From contig JADZCM010000057.1 of NCBI GenBank assembly GCA_020851555.1, positions 1-64,000 of the forward strand: a stretch of DNA of 64,000 nucleotides, read 5' to 3'. Under the pieces are notes generated by a model. That model was not told the DNA's origin and did no database searches. It saw only the letters and a program-made list of their open reading frames with translations. Shown piece by piece: positions 8,037 to 17,484 of this stretch. Made by a program: the position numbers and the translations under genes. Source of the stretch: Bryobacterales bacterium (lineage in GTDB: Bacteria > Acidobacteriota > Terriglobia > Bryobacterales > Bryobacteraceae). The stretch's first letter is position 1, and each line of letters starts with the position of its first letter.

Positions 8037-8908
8037 TCGATCTGCACACGCACAGCGACCAATCGGACGGGAGTTGGACCCCGGCGCGCCTGGTGGCGGA
8101 GGCCCAGAAGGCCGGCCTCGAGGCGCTCGCCATCACCGACCACGACACGTTCGGGGGCTACGACATGGCCGCCGGTCCGGCACGAGACCGCGGGCTGGAC
8201 CTGGTCTGCGCGGTGGAGGTCGGCACGGTATTCGCGCGACGGGACCGGCCCTCGATCCGGCACGTCCACCTGCTCGGCTACTTTCTCCACGGGCCGCCTG
8301 CCGGAGAATTCCGGGCATGGCTGCGGACGATCCAAGAGGGACGGCGCAGCCGCAACTTCCTGCTGGCGGAACGCCTCCGCTCGCTGGGACTGGAGGTCTC
8401 CCTGGAGGAGGCGGAGGCGATAGGCCGCGGATTGACCGGGCGTCCGCACTTCGCACGGCTGCTGGTCCAGAAGGGCCATGCGGCGAATGTGCAGGATGCT
8501 TTCGACCGGTACCTGGGGCCCACGGGGAAGGCCTGCGTGCCCCGGCGCGCGCCGGCGTCGGTGGAAGCGGCCGCACGGATACGCGCGGCCGGCGGACTCG
8601 CCGTGCTGGCCCACCCGGGCAGGTGGGGGGCGAACCAGGCGGAGGTCGTGCCGTTCCTGGTCCGAGAACTGATTGGGCCGGGCCTGGGAGGAATCGAGGT
8701 ATATCACAGCGACCACTCCTCCGAAGATGTGCGCAGCCTGCTGGGCCTGGCGCAGTCTTACGGGCTGGCGGTCACCGGGGGCTCGGACTTCCACGGCGAG
8801 GCCAAGCCGGGCGTGGCGCTGGGGACCGGCCTGGCGGGGAACCTGTCGATTCCACGCGAGGTGCTGGACCGCCTGCGGGCCTCAGGGGAGGGCGCCCGAG
8901 GGGGGTAG
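8033..8908 (+). CDS. PHP-domain phosphoesterase (YciV/TrpH-like)
   Basis: This 291-aa protein carries all PHP metal-binding motifs: IDLHTHSDQSDG at the N-terminus, ITDHDT, the inserted domain around residues 100-190, VLAHPGRWG, and GGSDFHG near the C-terminus. Family members (YciV/TrpH, RNase AM) are metal-dependent 5'-3' exonucleases or 3',5'-nucleotide phosphatases acting on short RNA or pAp, so a role in RNA end processing is likely. The start is TTG at 8033-8035, overlapping the previous stop, and there is no separate ribosome-binding site. The 3' end overlaps the convergent ygfZ gene by 27 nt. Confidence 0.88.
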   Translation: MIDLHTHSDQSDGSWTPARLVAEAQKAGLEALAITDHDTFGGYDMAAGPARDRGLDLVCAVEVGTVFARRDRPSIRHVHLLGYFLHGPPAGEFRAWLRTIQEGRRSRNFLLAERLRSLGLEVSLEEAEAIGRGLTGRPHFARLLVQKGHAANVQDAFDRYLGPTGKACVPRRAPASVEAAARIRAAGGLAVLAHPGRWGANQAEVVPFLVRELIGPGLGGIEVYHSDHSSEDVRSLLGLAQSYGLAVTGGSDFHGEAKPGVALGTGLAGNLSIPREVLDRLRASGEGARGG

Positions 8909-9805
8909 AACCTCGGCTTCGCGGCCCTCCACCAACACCTTGTTCCCGGGCCGGGCTTGTTCAGCGCGCAGGCAGGCAAAGGCGAGCACGCGGCCGAGCG
9001 CCGGCGAGAAGGCCGCGGAGTGGATTACGCCGCTGTCCACCTTCGTGCCCGGCGCGGGCGGCTGCGCACTCCCGATCGACAGCCGCACCAGCAGGCGGTT
9101 GACGTGGCCGCGCGACCGTATCCGCTCCACGATCTCCTGGCCGAGGTAGCAGCCCTTGTTGAAATGGACCGCATGAAGCATCTGTGTCTCTTGAGGCAGA
9201 TTCGCTTCCGTGATGTCGTCCCCGTAACGCGGGCGGCCCTGCTCCAGGCGGACCGCCAGGGCGTCGCCAGAGGTGGCAGCGACCGCCCCGGCGGACTCCA
9301 GGGCAGCCACAATGCTCCCGCGCTCACCCTCCGGCGCGAAGACAAACAGGCGCTCCGGGCCAATCCGCGCTACCGTGCGCGCTCCCCACGGAGCGTGGCT
9401 GAAGGGCAGCACGGGGGCGGGAGCGCCGAGCGATTCCAGCAACCCGGCGGCCGTGGGGCCTTCGACCGCGAGGGTTGTGAAGGATGCGGTCCGGTCCTCG
9501 AGGGTGACGTCGTCGGCGATGATGTAGCGGTCGAGGTGGTCCCTGAGCTTGGCCGACGTCTCCGGTTCCGTGTCGAGCAGGTGATAGTCCGCGCCCGCGA
9601 ACAGGTTTGCATCCCCCAAGATGTGGCCCTGGGCGTCGAGGAAGAAGGTGTAACAGCCGCTGCCCGGCGTGAGCTGCTCGACATGGTTGGTGACCATGGC
9701 GTGCAGCAGGCGGGCGCGGTCCTGGCCGCGGACGACAATTTTGCCCCGCCCGGCGAGGTCGATCCAGGCGGCGGATTCCCGCAGGGCGCGATAACCGGGA
9801 GTCAT
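8882..9805 (-). CDS. ygfZ: Folate-binding Fe-S cluster protein YgfZ
   Basis: YgfZ is related to the aminomethyltransferase GcvT and supports maintenance of iron-sulfur enzymes using tetrahydrofolate. The signature KGCYLGQEIVER lies near residue 217 and contains the conserved Cys. The N-terminal half has the GcvT-type segments GKIVVRGQDRARLLHAMVTN and YTFFLDAQGHILGD. The 307-aa length is normal. The ATG at 9803-9805 has no strong ribosome-binding site upstream. The gene converges on the PHP gene with a 27-nt overlap at the 3' ends. Confidence 0.92.
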   Translation of the reverse strand: MTPGYRALRESAAWIDLAGRGKIVVRGQDRARLLHAMVTNHVEQLTPGSGCYTFFLDAQGHILGDANLFAGADYHLLDTEPETSAKLRDHLDRYIIADDVTLEDRTASFTTLAVEGPTAAGLLESLGAPAPVLPFSHAPWGARTVARIGPERLFVFAPEGERGSIVAALESAGAVAATSGDALAVRLEQGRPRYGDDITEANLPQETQMLHAVHFNKGCYLGQEIVERIRSRGHVNRLLVRLSIGSAQPPAPGTKVDSGVIHSAAFSPALGRVLAFACLRAEQARPGNKVLVEGREAEVLPPSGALP

Positions 9806-10182
9806 GACGGTGAGCTACGGACTGCGATACAACCAGCGTATCAGGAATCCTCCGATTCCGTGGTTCTATTGCAGTATGTGCGAATTTGGGGGCATGAGCG
9901 CCGCCGGCGTAGAGGACCGCTGATAAGCTTCGGCGCCAGGTTCTCTACCCGGTGTGGAGAATGGGCAGGCATTGTTACGCCGCGTCTTGCCGTTCCGTTT
10001 ATTGCGCCCCTCGCCGCGGTCTCTCACGGCGCGGCACTGCGTCCGATCTCACTGAGCGTATGCTGGACAAGCGGCCGGGACGCCAAGACGGGAATCCTGG
10101 GCCGGCGCCAACTTAGGGAGTTCGGAAACGGGTCCCGGACGAATGAACTCGAGTAACACGTGTTCGGAAAGGAAGGTTCCAC
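9806..10182. other. Intergenic region between ygfZ and aqpZ
   Basis: This 377-bp stretch separates two divergent genes. I see no credible coding frame and no RNA gene. The only notable element is the 10-bp palindrome close to aqpZ, described separately. Frames that cross it are continuations of ygfZ antisense frames. Confidence 0.6.
10155..10164. promoter_or_regulatory. Palindrome upstream of aqpZ
   Basis: AACACGTGTT is a perfect 10-bp palindrome ending 18 nt before the aqpZ ATG. It could be an operator half-site pair or chance; no flanking symmetry extends it. Confidence 0.25.
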
Positions 10183-10881
10183 ATGCCCCTGACGAAGCGC
10201 ATGTCCGCCGAGTTCTTCGGCACGTTCTGGCTGGTTTTCGGAGGCTGCGGCAGTGCGGTGCTGGCAGCGGCTTTCCCCACGCTGGGTATTGGGTTCCTGG
10301 GAGTCGCCCTCGCGTTCGGGCTCACCCTGCTCACCATGGCGTACGCCATCGGGCACATCTCCGGATGCCACATAAACCCCGCGGTCACCCTGGGCTTGTG
10401 CGTCGGAAGGCGTTTTCCCGCCAAAGAAGTAGCACCTTACATGCTGGCTCAGGTTGTCGGCGCCATTGCCGCGGCGAGCGTGCTGTTTGTGATTGCCAGC
10501 GGGAAAGCCGGGTTTGACGTTTCGGCTGGTTTCGCCGCCAACGGGTATGCAGCCCATTCGCCGGGCGGGTATTCCATGACGGCGGCTTTGGTGGCGGAGG
10601 TCGTGCTGACCTGCTTCTTTCTCCTGGTGATCCTGGGCGCCACCGACCGCCGGGCGCCGTCCGGTTTCGCCGGGATTCCTATCGGCCTTAGCCTGACCCT
10701 CATCCACCTGATCTGCATCCCCGTGACCAACACGTCCGTGAACCCCGCCCGGAGCACGGGGCAAGCGCTCTTCGTGGGCGGCTGGGCGCTCGATCAACTG
10801 TGGCTGTTTTGGGTGGCGCCGCTGGCCGGAGGCGCTCTCGGCGGCATCATCTATCCGCTGATTGCCAAACAGAAGGAGTAG
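10183..10881 (+). CDS. aqpZ: Aquaporin Z
   Basis: This 232-aa inner-membrane water channel of the MIP family has six membrane segments and the two half-helix motifs: HINPAVTLG near residue 66 and SVNPARSTG near residue 187. The ar/R selectivity arginine follows the second NPA. Loop and helix composition and the length match AqpZ rather than the longer glycerol facilitators, and the residues around NPA also read as water-specific, although this is inference. GGAAGG (10171-10176) lies upstream of the ATG at a suitable distance. Confidence 0.93.
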   Translation: MPLTKRMSAEFFGTFWLVFGGCGSAVLAAAFPTLGIGFLGVALAFGLTLLTMAYAIGHISGCHINPAVTLGLCVGRRFPAKEVAPYMLAQVVGAIAAASVLFVIASGKAGFDVSAGFAANGYAAHSPGGYSMTAALVAEVVLTCFFLLVILGATDRRAPSGFAGIPIGLSLTLIHLICIPVTNTSVNPARSTGQALFVGGWALDQLWLFWVAPLAGGALGGIIYPLIAKQKE

Positions 10882-10915
10882 CGCATCTTCTCCCTTCGCG
10901 CCCGAAACACGCAAA

Positions 10916-10948
10916 CCCCGGCACGCCGCCGCTGTCGCGGCTACGGGG
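10916..10948. terminator. Nested hairpin between convergent aqpZ and PEGA genes
   Basis: CCCCG (10916-10920) pairs with CGGGG (10944-10948), and inside it GCCGC (10928-10932) pairs with GCGGC (10937-10941). There is no T-tract on either side, so a bidirectional terminator role is only suggested by position between converging genes. Confidence 0.3.
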
Positions 10949-10960
10949 CTATAAGGCCGG

Positions 10961-11512
10961 TTACTTGGCCTTCAACGCCACGACTTCGTTCTGCCGAATG
11001 GCGATCTTCTGCTCCAACAGGGTGTCGCCCGCGCGTGAGGTGACCTTCACGTCGTAATCCCCCGGGTTCAGCATCAGGCCTTGGTTGGGCCCATTGAACT
11101 CGTCCGCGTGTCCCATGTAAGCCCCGTTCACGTACACGGCGGCATACTTCTCGAACCCCGCCGTCTTCAGCCTCCCAAAGGGAGGCTTGGGGATTTCGCG
11201 CGCCTGGAGCGTCTGTGAGACAGTCGTCGTTCTGCCGGCCTCGATTTTTACGGTTGTCTTGTACTCCTGGTAGCGGGGCTCACGAAGAACCAGTTCATGT
11301 TCTCCCGCCGCCACCGCATACTTCTGTGTCCAGCCGAAATTCGCCGCAGGACCAAGATACTTGCCATCTACAAAGACACCGGCACGGCCGGGCTGTGCCT
11401 TAACCTTCAGAAAACCGCCACCTGCCTGCTGCGCGTGAAGCGGAGAAACGGTCAAGAACAGCATGGCAACGCCCACAGCGGAAAAGACAAAGGCAGTCCT
11501 TCTCTTGATCAT
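10961..11512 (-). CDS. Secreted PEGA-domain protein
   Basis: This 183-aa protein has a signal peptide (about residues 1-28, ending LHAQQ) and two PEGA-like repeats. Each has the pattern of an exposed beta hairpin naming a displayed loop (VFVDGKYLGPA and VYVNGAYMGHA) followed by a glycine-rich lipid- or surface-packing strand (AAGEHELVLREPRYQEY and NPGDYDVKVTSRAG). PEGA domains are common in exported acidobacterial proteins and are thought to mediate surface or membrane association, but the partner is unknown. The ATG is preceded by AGGAGG. It converges on aqpZ and appears to be a single-gene unit. Confidence 0.85.
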   Translation of the reverse strand: MIKRRTAFVFSAVGVAMLFLTVSPLHAQQAGGGFLKVKAQPGRAGVFVDGKYLGPAANFGWTQKYAVAAGEHELVLREPRYQEYKTTVKIEAGRTTTVSQTLQAREIPKPPFGRLKTAGFEKYAAVYVNGAYMGHADEFNGPNQGLMLNPGDYDVKVTSRAGDTLLEQKIAIRQNEVVALKAK

Positions 11513-11775
11513 CGCGCCTCCTTGCCCCCACAGCTTAACATATAGCGGTTGCCCGCCCTGCCCGCGCCCAACGGCCGGCAGCGCGTGACTTCGCAGGGGC
11601 CCTGCTTTCGCCGGAACCCGTGCGCAGTTCGTGGCGCCTTTCTCAGGCGGGGAACCGGCGCTGAGAAATGGCCGCGGACCGCGGATGGGTTAGGGCGCCG
11701 GCGAGCCAGCCCCGCGGTTCTTACCGGCCGCGTTGGAACAGCCGAAACGCTGCGCTTGCCGGGCGCCGGGTCTCA

Positions 11776-13185
11776 TTACCGGCTGGGAACATTCCCGCTG
11801 TAGCGTGCTTCCAGGGCGGTAGCCGCGGATTGCCGGCCGATTACCGCCGGCCTGGAAAGCGCAACAAGATCCCCTTCCTTCAAACCGGAGAGGATCGCCG
11901 CCTGCGTCGCGCCGCGCAGACCGGCCTCGACAGAACGCTTTTCAAATCCCTGGGAGGTCTTCACGTAGACGAAGCAGTGACCCGATTCTTCCTGGAGCGC
12001 CTCCAGCGGAACCAGCAGCCGGTTCTCTTCCCTTCCCAGCGTGACATCCGCCGAGGCGGACATGGAGGGCAGCAACCGCGGGTCCCGGCCCTGGATTTGA
12101 AGGCTCACCGGAACGGTGCGGACGTAGTAGCTCTCCAACATGCGCGGCCGCGCAATGGCGCCCAGACTGTAGATTTTCGCGGAGAACTTCCCGCCCGGAA
12201 GCGCGTCGAGGCTGACCTCGGCCTGCTGGCCCACCCGCAGTTCCGCGGTCTCCGCCTGGCTGGCCAGCGCCTCGACTTGCATGCTGGAGGTATCCACAAT
12301 CCTCATGAAGGTTCGTCCCGGGTACACCTGGTCCCCGGCGGCGTATAGGGCCGTGGTCCCACCGCTGCGCTCCACGTTCTGGAGAATCACCATGCCGTCC
12401 ATGGGGGCGTAGAAAGTGAGGGCCTTCAGATCGCCGAGCGAACGCTCGTACACCAGCCGCTGCCGCTGGAGCTCTATTTCCGCCGCGCGGGCGGACGCTT
12501 CCAGAGACGTCTTCTCAAAGTCCAGTGACTTCAATTGCTGCCGATACCGCGCCTCGGCTTCTTCCATGTCAAGCCGGAGTATCTCCTGGTCCGAAGCCGT
12601 CTTCACTTCCGCGGCCCCGAAGTCCAGCTTGGCCTGCTCCGCCGCGGCCTCGCCGGAGCGGACGGTCTGCTGCAAGGAGTCCCAGTCCAGCGCCTGCTGC
12701 GCCCGCTGCTGCGCCACATCGATCTGCGCCTGCTCGAGGCCGGCCTTCAGATCATCAATGGATGTCCGCAGGTCTTCCCCGTTCAACTCCGCTACTACTT
12801 CTCCAGCCTTAACGAGAGTACCGGCGGGAAGCAGTTTTGTGAGCACCAGGCCGGACATGCCCATGGAGGGTTGTCCTCGAAACCGGCTGACCGTGATCGA
12901 AGCGTAGCGCCGGGCGGAGGTCTCCCCGCTCAGGCGGATGGTGCGCTCCACCGTTCCCAGCCGCACAACGGCGGTGGGCGCCTCCGAGACGCCCGCCGCC
13001 TGCGTGTGCGCCACGCGCTTGGCGTGGAGGAACACACGCCACCCGGCCGTTCCCAGAACGAGCAGAAGCAGCCAGCGCGGCCACATTCTTCCGCGCCGGG
13101 GCGGCTCAGGCCCGCGCTTGCGCCCAAGCGCTGGCGAAGGGTTGGCCGGCTTGTAAGCAGGAGCGTCTTCGGCAGCCACATTCAT
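11776..13185 (-). CDS. HlyD/RND-type periplasmic adaptor (membrane fusion protein)
   Basis: This 469-aa protein has a cytoplasmic N-terminus, one membrane anchor (about residues 36-53), then the membrane-fusion-protein layout. A lipoyl/barrel-sandwich half is followed by a long coiled coil (about residues 140-240, rich in Glu, Ala, Gln), the second lipoyl half (LTFYAPMDGMVI), a beta-barrel and the membrane-proximal domain (LLVPLEALQEESG). Such proteins bridge inner-membrane pumps to outer-membrane channels. No pump or TolC-like gene is adjacent, so it is an orphan adaptor. The ATG at 13183-13185 lacks a clear ribosome-binding site. Confidence 0.88.
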   Translation of the reverse strand: MNVAAEDAPAYKPANPSPALGRKRGPEPPRRGRMWPRWLLLLVLGTAGWRVFLHAKRVAHTQAAGVSEAPTAVVRLGTVERTIRLSGETSARRYASITVSRFRGQPSMGMSGLVLTKLLPAGTLVKAGEVVAELNGEDLRTSIDDLKAGLEQAQIDVAQQRAQQALDWDSLQQTVRSGEAAAEQAKLDFGAAEVKTASDQEILRLDMEEAEARYRQQLKSLDFEKTSLEASARAAEIELQRQRLVYERSLGDLKALTFYAPMDGMVILQNVERSGGTTALYAAGDQVYPGRTFMRIVDTSSMQVEALASQAETAELRVGQQAEVSLDALPGGKFSAKIYSLGAIARPRMLESYYVRTVPVSLQIQGRDPRLLPSMSASADVTLGREENRLLVPLEALQEESGHCFVYVKTSQGFEKRSVEAGLRGATQAAILSGLKEGDLVALSRPAVIGRQSAATALEARYSGNVPSR

Positions 13186-13584
13186 TTCGACGCGTGGGGC
13201 GTGGCGCAGGTAACATCAAAGTGCAGCCACAGCTTGAACCACAACGGCCGGCGTAACTTCCCGAACCGGCTACGGACGTAATACTGCGAGGGAGCCATGC
13301 AACATATCGGGGCGCTGCCCTCCGATGATCCCCCGGCCGGTGAGGGTCTCTTCATTTGAGCGTGCATCAACCCAACCGTGGGCTGCCGTCTGCCTGGATT
13401 AACGACTAGTAAGGCATGTAACATGCCCGCCGTGCCAGGGAGGCTGCGGGAGTTGCGCATGCCCGCTTCCGGACGCACCGGCGCTCATTCGCGACGATGT
13501 TCGAAGGCGGCGGGAATGATCTCTCGGGAATACCCGTAAACGCTGGAGTAGAATGATCATCTGCGAGACAATCAGAGCAGGCCC
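13186..13584. other. Intergenic region between the HlyD-type gene and gatB
   Basis: This 399-bp gap lies between divergent genes. Short frames in it have no recognisable content. A TAGAAT hexamer at 13549-13554, 31 nt before gatB, is a plausible -10 but has no matching -35. Confidence 0.5.
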
Positions 13585-15033
13585 ATGACCGCCACCACAT
13601 CCTATGAGCCCGTGATCGGGCTCGAAGTACACGTTCAGCTTTCCACCCGCACCAAGATCTTCTGCGGATGCCCCAACGGTTTCGGCGCCCCGCCCAACAC
13701 CAACGTCTGCCCGGTGTGCCTGGGGCTGCCGGGCGCGCTGCCGGTATTGAACCGCCAGGTGGTCGAGTTGGCGATCAGGGCGGGGCTGGCGCTGAACTGC
13801 CGCATCCGTCCGGTCTCGCGGCTGGCGCGGAAGAACTACTTCTATCCGGACCTGCCCAGGGGATACCAGATCTCGCAGTACGACGAACCGCTGGCCGAAC
13901 ACGGCTGGGTCGACATACGCGTCAACGGGAAGGCGCGCCGGATCGGCGTGACGAGGGTTCACCTGGAGGACGACGCCGGCAAGAGTTTGCACGAAGGGTT
14001 CCACGACTCGGACCGCTACACCTACGTCGATCTCAACCGCAGCGGAGCGCCGCTGATCGAGATTGTCAGCGAGCCGGACCTGCGCAGCTCGGAGGAAGCC
14101 TACGCCTACCTGACCGAGCTCAAACAGATACTCCAGTACGTCGAAGTCTCCACCTGCGACATGGAGAAGGGCCACCTGCGCTGCGACGCCAACGTCTCGG
14201 TTCGCCTCCGGGGAGAGGAGAAGCTCGGCACCAAGGCCGAGGTCAAGAACCTCAATTCCTTCCGGTTCCTCAAAATGGCCCTGGACTACGAGATCGCGCG
14301 CCAGACGGACCTGATCGAGAAGGGAGGAAAGGTCACCCAGGAGACCCGCCTGTACGACCCCGACTCCGGCGAGACGGTGGGCATGCGCTCCAAGGAACAC
14401 GCGCACGACTACCGCTACTTCCCCGACCCGGACCTGGCGCCCCTGGTGGTGAGCGAAGAGTGGCGGGAGCGCGTGCGCGCCGGCATGCCGGAACTGCCCG
14501 CGGTCAAGCGCGCGCGGTTCACCGGCGAGTTCGGCCTGAGGGAGTACGACGCCGAGGTGCTGACGCAGAGCCGCGCCCTGAGCGAGTACTTCGAGGAAAC
14601 CGCCCGCGTCTGCGGCGACCCGCGCAGCGCCGCCAACTGGGTGATGGGGGACCTGGCAGGCGCGCTCAAGGCGGCGGGCAAGGAAATCGAGGAATCGCCG
14701 GTCACCGCCGTTCACCTGGGCGAACTGCTCACGCTGGTGGTCAAGGGCGAGATCTCGGGCAAGCTGGCCAAAGAGGTCTTCGCCAGGATGTTCGAGTCCG
14801 GCGAAGCGCCGGCGGCGATCGTGGAGCGCGAAGGGCTGAAACAGATCAGCGACAGATCCGCTCTGGAGAAGGTAGTGGACGAGGTGCTGGCCGCCAACCC
14901 CAGGCAGGTAGAACAGTACCGGGGCGGCAAATCCACGGTGCTTGGCTTCTTCGTGGGCCAGGTGATGAAGGCCACGCGCGGGCAGGCCAACCCGGCCGCG
15001 GTGAACGAGATCCTGAAGTCGCGGCTGGGCTGA
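13585..15033 (+). CDS. gatB: Aspartyl/glutamyl-tRNA(Asn/Gln) amidotransferase subunit B
   Basis: GatB is the kinase-like, tRNA-binding subunit of GatCAB, which converts misacylated Glu-tRNA(Gln) and Asp-tRNA(Asn) to the correct amides. The N-terminus YEPVIGLEVHVQLSTRTKIF, the Cys motif NVCPVCLGLPG, and KNYFYPDLPRGYQISQ are family hallmarks. The YqeY-like tail domain closes the protein with EILKSRLG. The 482-aa length is normal. gatA and gatC are not in the window, so the operon is split, which is common. AGAGCAGG before the ATG is a weak ribosome-binding site. Its stop abuts the stop of the convergent aldo/keto reductase with no intervening base. Confidence 0.97.
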   Translation: MTATTSYEPVIGLEVHVQLSTRTKIFCGCPNGFGAPPNTNVCPVCLGLPGALPVLNRQVVELAIRAGLALNCRIRPVSRLARKNYFYPDLPRGYQISQYDEPLAEHGWVDIRVNGKARRIGVTRVHLEDDAGKSLHEGFHDSDRYTYVDLNRSGAPLIEIVSEPDLRSSEEAYAYLTELKQILQYVEVSTCDMEKGHLRCDANVSVRLRGEEKLGTKAEVKNLNSFRFLKMALDYEIARQTDLIEKGGKVTQETRLYDPDSGETVGMRSKEHAHDYRYFPDPDLAPLVVSEEWRERVRAGMPELPAVKRARFTGEFGLREYDAEVLTQSRALSEYFEETARVCGDPRSAANWVMGDLAGALKAAGKEIEESPVTAVHLGELLTLVVKGEISGKLAKEVFARMFESGEAPAAIVEREGLKQISDRSALEKVVDEVLAANPRQVEQYRGGKSTVLGFFVGQVMKATRGQANPAAVNEILKSRLG

Positions 15034-15993
15034 TCAGGCCGGATTCTCGGCCATGAAGCGGGAGATCTCGCCGATTTCTTCCTGCGCCAGCCGGAACTGG
15101 ATGGCCTTCCGGATTCCCTCGAACTGAGCGCGGGAGCGCAGGCCCACGATGGCGGCCGTTACGGCGGGGTGCCGGAGCGTCCAGGCGACGGCAACTTCTC
15201 CCGGGGAACACCCATGCCGCGCGCCGATCTCGCGCAGCAGTTCCACCAGCCTCAGGTTGCGTGTCAGTTTCGGTTCCTGGAAGTGCGGCGTACGGGGGCG
15301 GAAGTCGTCGGCGGGCATCTGCGCGATGCGCTCTCGGGTCATCTTGCCGCTGAGCAGCCCGGACCTCATGGGCGAGTAAGCGAGCACCCCGATCGAGTGC
15401 TCCTGGCAGTAGGGGAGTTCCGCGTCTTCAATTTCGGGAGAAACGATGGAGTAGGGCGGCTGGAGAGAGGTGATGGGCGCGATCCGGGCGGCGCGCTCCA
15501 TCTGGGACCGGCTGAAATTGGAGAGCCCGATCCACCGGACCTTCCCTTCCCGCTGAAGTTCGGCCATGGCGGTCCAGCCTTCTTCGATGTCTTCGTCGGG
15601 CTGCGGCCAGTGGATCTGGTAGAGATCGATGACGTCCACCTTCAGGCGCCGCAGGCTGGCCTCGGCTTCGCGGCGGATGGAATCCCGCTTGAGGCTGCCG
15701 CCGATCTTGCCGGTTTCGTCCCAGACCCGCTCGCACTTGGTGAAGACGTAGGGGCGGCCGGAGCGCCCCTCCAGCGCGCGGGCGACGACCTCCTCGGAGT
15801 GGCCCAGGCCGTAAACGGCCGCCGTGTCGATCCAGTTGATGCCGGCGTCCAGGGCGGCGTGGATAGCCTCGACGGATTCCCTGTCGTCCTGGGGCCCCCA
15901 GGCGAACTGCCAGCCTCCTCCTCCCATGGCCCAGGCCCCGACGCCGATGGGCGTGATCCGGATGTCGCTCTTGCCGAGTTGTCTCGTCTGCAT
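15034..15993 (-). CDS. Aldo/keto reductase
   Basis: This 319-aa cytoplasmic NAD(P)H-dependent oxidoreductase has the AKR barrel. The catalytic Asp and Tyr are in DTAAVYGLGHSEE, Lys in YVFTKCERVW, and His in LYQIHWPQPDED. A cofactor-binding tail follows (AAIVGLRSRAQFEGIRKAIQ). The sequence resembles the YajO/YghZ-type and Tas-like group that act on sugar or small aldehydes, but the substrate cannot be told. I choose the ATG at 15991-15993 because homologues begin with MQTRQLGKSD; the upstream extension is low-complexity. GGAGAAC lies upstream. No operon partner is visible. Confidence 0.92.
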   Translation of the reverse strand: MQTRQLGKSDIRITPIGVGAWAMGGGGWQFAWGPQDDRESVEAIHAALDAGINWIDTAAVYGLGHSEEVVARALEGRSGRPYVFTKCERVWDETGKIGGSLKRDSIRREAEASLRRLKVDVIDLYQIHWPQPDEDIEEGWTAMAELQREGKVRWIGLSNFSRSQMERAARIAPITSLQPPYSIVSPEIEDAELPYCQEHSIGVLAYSPMRSGLLSGKMTRERIAQMPADDFRPRTPHFQEPKLTRNLRLVELLREIGARHGCSPGEVAVAWTLRHPAVTAAIVGLRSRAQFEGIRKAIQFRLAQEEIGEISRFMAENPA

Positions 15994-16230
15994 GGTCTTT
16001 GGCTGTTCTCCAATTGTATCCGGCGGCGGCGCCCGCGGCGCAACGGAACGGGGGACGCCCCTGGCGCCGCCGGCGGGCGGCGTCCGGAGGCGCACAAAAA
16101 TCTTGCGGGTCCGGCCTCGATGCGTCATAGTGGAATCTGGCAGCACCAGTCATGTAGAGCGCACCGCAGCCGGCCGGCCACCCGAAAGGCGCCCTGGGTG
16201 CGCCCTGCACACCCGGGCGAGCGATTTCCG

Positions 16231-17472
16231 ATGGCCGAGACCCTGCTGTACCTTACGGAGCTTGTGGGGATGCGGGTGTGCGACACCCGCGGCCGCCGCA
16301 TCGGCCGCGTAAAGGACGCCGCGCTGGTTCCGTTGATCGATCCGGTGCGCGTGGACCGTTACCTGGTGGGGGGAGGCTGGGCCTGGCTGACGGTGCGCCA
16401 CGACCAGGTCCAGTCCATCTCGCTGGACGGCATCTACCTCAAGGACGAAGTCCTCACCCCCTACCACTCCGACGAGTACATGCTACGCCTGGCACGCGAC
16501 CTGCTCGACCAGCAGATCATCGACGTATCCGGACGCAAGGTGGTGCGGGTCACCGACGTGACCTTCGGGGTGGCGCGGGAAAACGGGCACGACGTTCTGA
16601 AAGTGCTGGAGGTGGATATCGGGCTGCGCAGCATTTTCCGCCGGCTGTGCCAGGGGGCGCTTCCGCCGCGCTGGGTCCGGAGGCTCCAGCGGCCCATTCA
16701 GCCGAACTCCATCCGCTGGGAGTTCTGCAATATCGTGGAGGCCGACCCGCAGAGACGGCTGCGGCTGAACATCTCCCACGCCGCGCTGGAGAGACTGCAT
16801 CCGGCCGACCTAGCCGAGATCGTCGAAGTGCTGGCTCCCGAGGACCGCGAGGCGATCATCGGCACCATCGACAGCGAAGTGGCCGCCGAGACTCTCTCCG
16901 AGGTGGACCCCAAGATGCAGGCCAGCATTCTGGAGGCCCTGGGCGCCGAAAAGGCCGCCGAGATCGTCGAGGAGATGGCCCCGGACGAGGCGGCCGATGT
17001 CCTGGCCGGGCTGGGGGAAACCGCCTCGGAGGAGATCCTCGAAGAAATGGAGACCGAGTCCAAGACCGAAGTGCAGGAACTGCTGGAGTTCGGCGAGGAT
17101 ACGGCCGGGGGCCTGATGAACACCGAGTACATACGCCTGCACGAGCGCGCCACGGTGGCTGATGCGGTCGAGGCGCTGAAGGGCAACGAGGAACTGCTCG
17201 AATCCCTGAACACCCTGTTTCTGACAGACGGCGAGGGGAGGCTGGTGGGCGCGGTGCCCGTCGCCCGGCTGTTCGTCGTCCCTCCCACGGCGGAACTGAA
17301 GGGCCTGAGCGCCGGGCCGCTGATCCGGGTAGCCGCCGAGGAGGGGCAGAAGCGGGTGATCGGACTGTTCGACAAGTACAACCTGCTCACGCTGCCGGTG
17401 GTGGATGAGGAGGGCCGGCTGGCTGGCGTGGTCACCGCCGATGACGTCATTTCCGTGCTGCGGAACAAGTAA
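16231..17472 (+). CDS. PRC-barrel / MgtE-N / CBS protein, likely metal-sensing partner of the adjacent Nramp
   Basis: This 413-aa protein has no membrane segment. About residues 1-150 form two PRC-barrel-like halves (LVGMRVCDTRGRRIGRVKDA; DVSGRKVVRVTDVTF). About residues 189-290 are an MgtE N-terminal superhelical domain (LHPADLAEIVEVLAPEDRE, MAPDEAADVLAGL, EDTAGGLMNTEYIRL). The rest is a pair of CBS domains ending VTADDVISVLRNK. In MgtE these cytosolic domains bind Mg2+ and gate the channel, but the channel domain is missing here. The next gene, a divergent Nramp, starts 12 nt after the stop, so this protein is probably its regulatory subunit. That pairing is inference from synteny. The start has no clear ribosome-binding site. 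Confidence 0.88.
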   Translation: MAETLLYLTELVGMRVCDTRGRRIGRVKDAALVPLIDPVRVDRYLVGGGWAWLTVRHDQVQSISLDGIYLKDEVLTPYHSDEYMLRLARDLLDQQIIDVSGRKVVRVTDVTFGVARENGHDVLKVLEVDIGLRSIFRRLCQGALPPRWVRRLQRPIQPNSIRWEFCNIVEADPQRRLRLNISHAALERLHPADLAEIVEVLAPEDREAIIGTIDSEVAAETLSEVDPKMQASILEALGAEKAAEIVEEMAPDEAADVLAGLGETASEEILEEMETESKTEVQELLEFGEDTAGGLMNTEYIRLHERATVADAVEALKGNEELLESLNTLFLTDGEGRLVGAVPVARLFVVPPTAELKGLSAGPLIRVAAEEGQKRVIGLFDKYNLLTLPVVDEEGRLAGVVTADDVISVLRNK

Positions 17473-17484
17473 GCCCCGAGACCG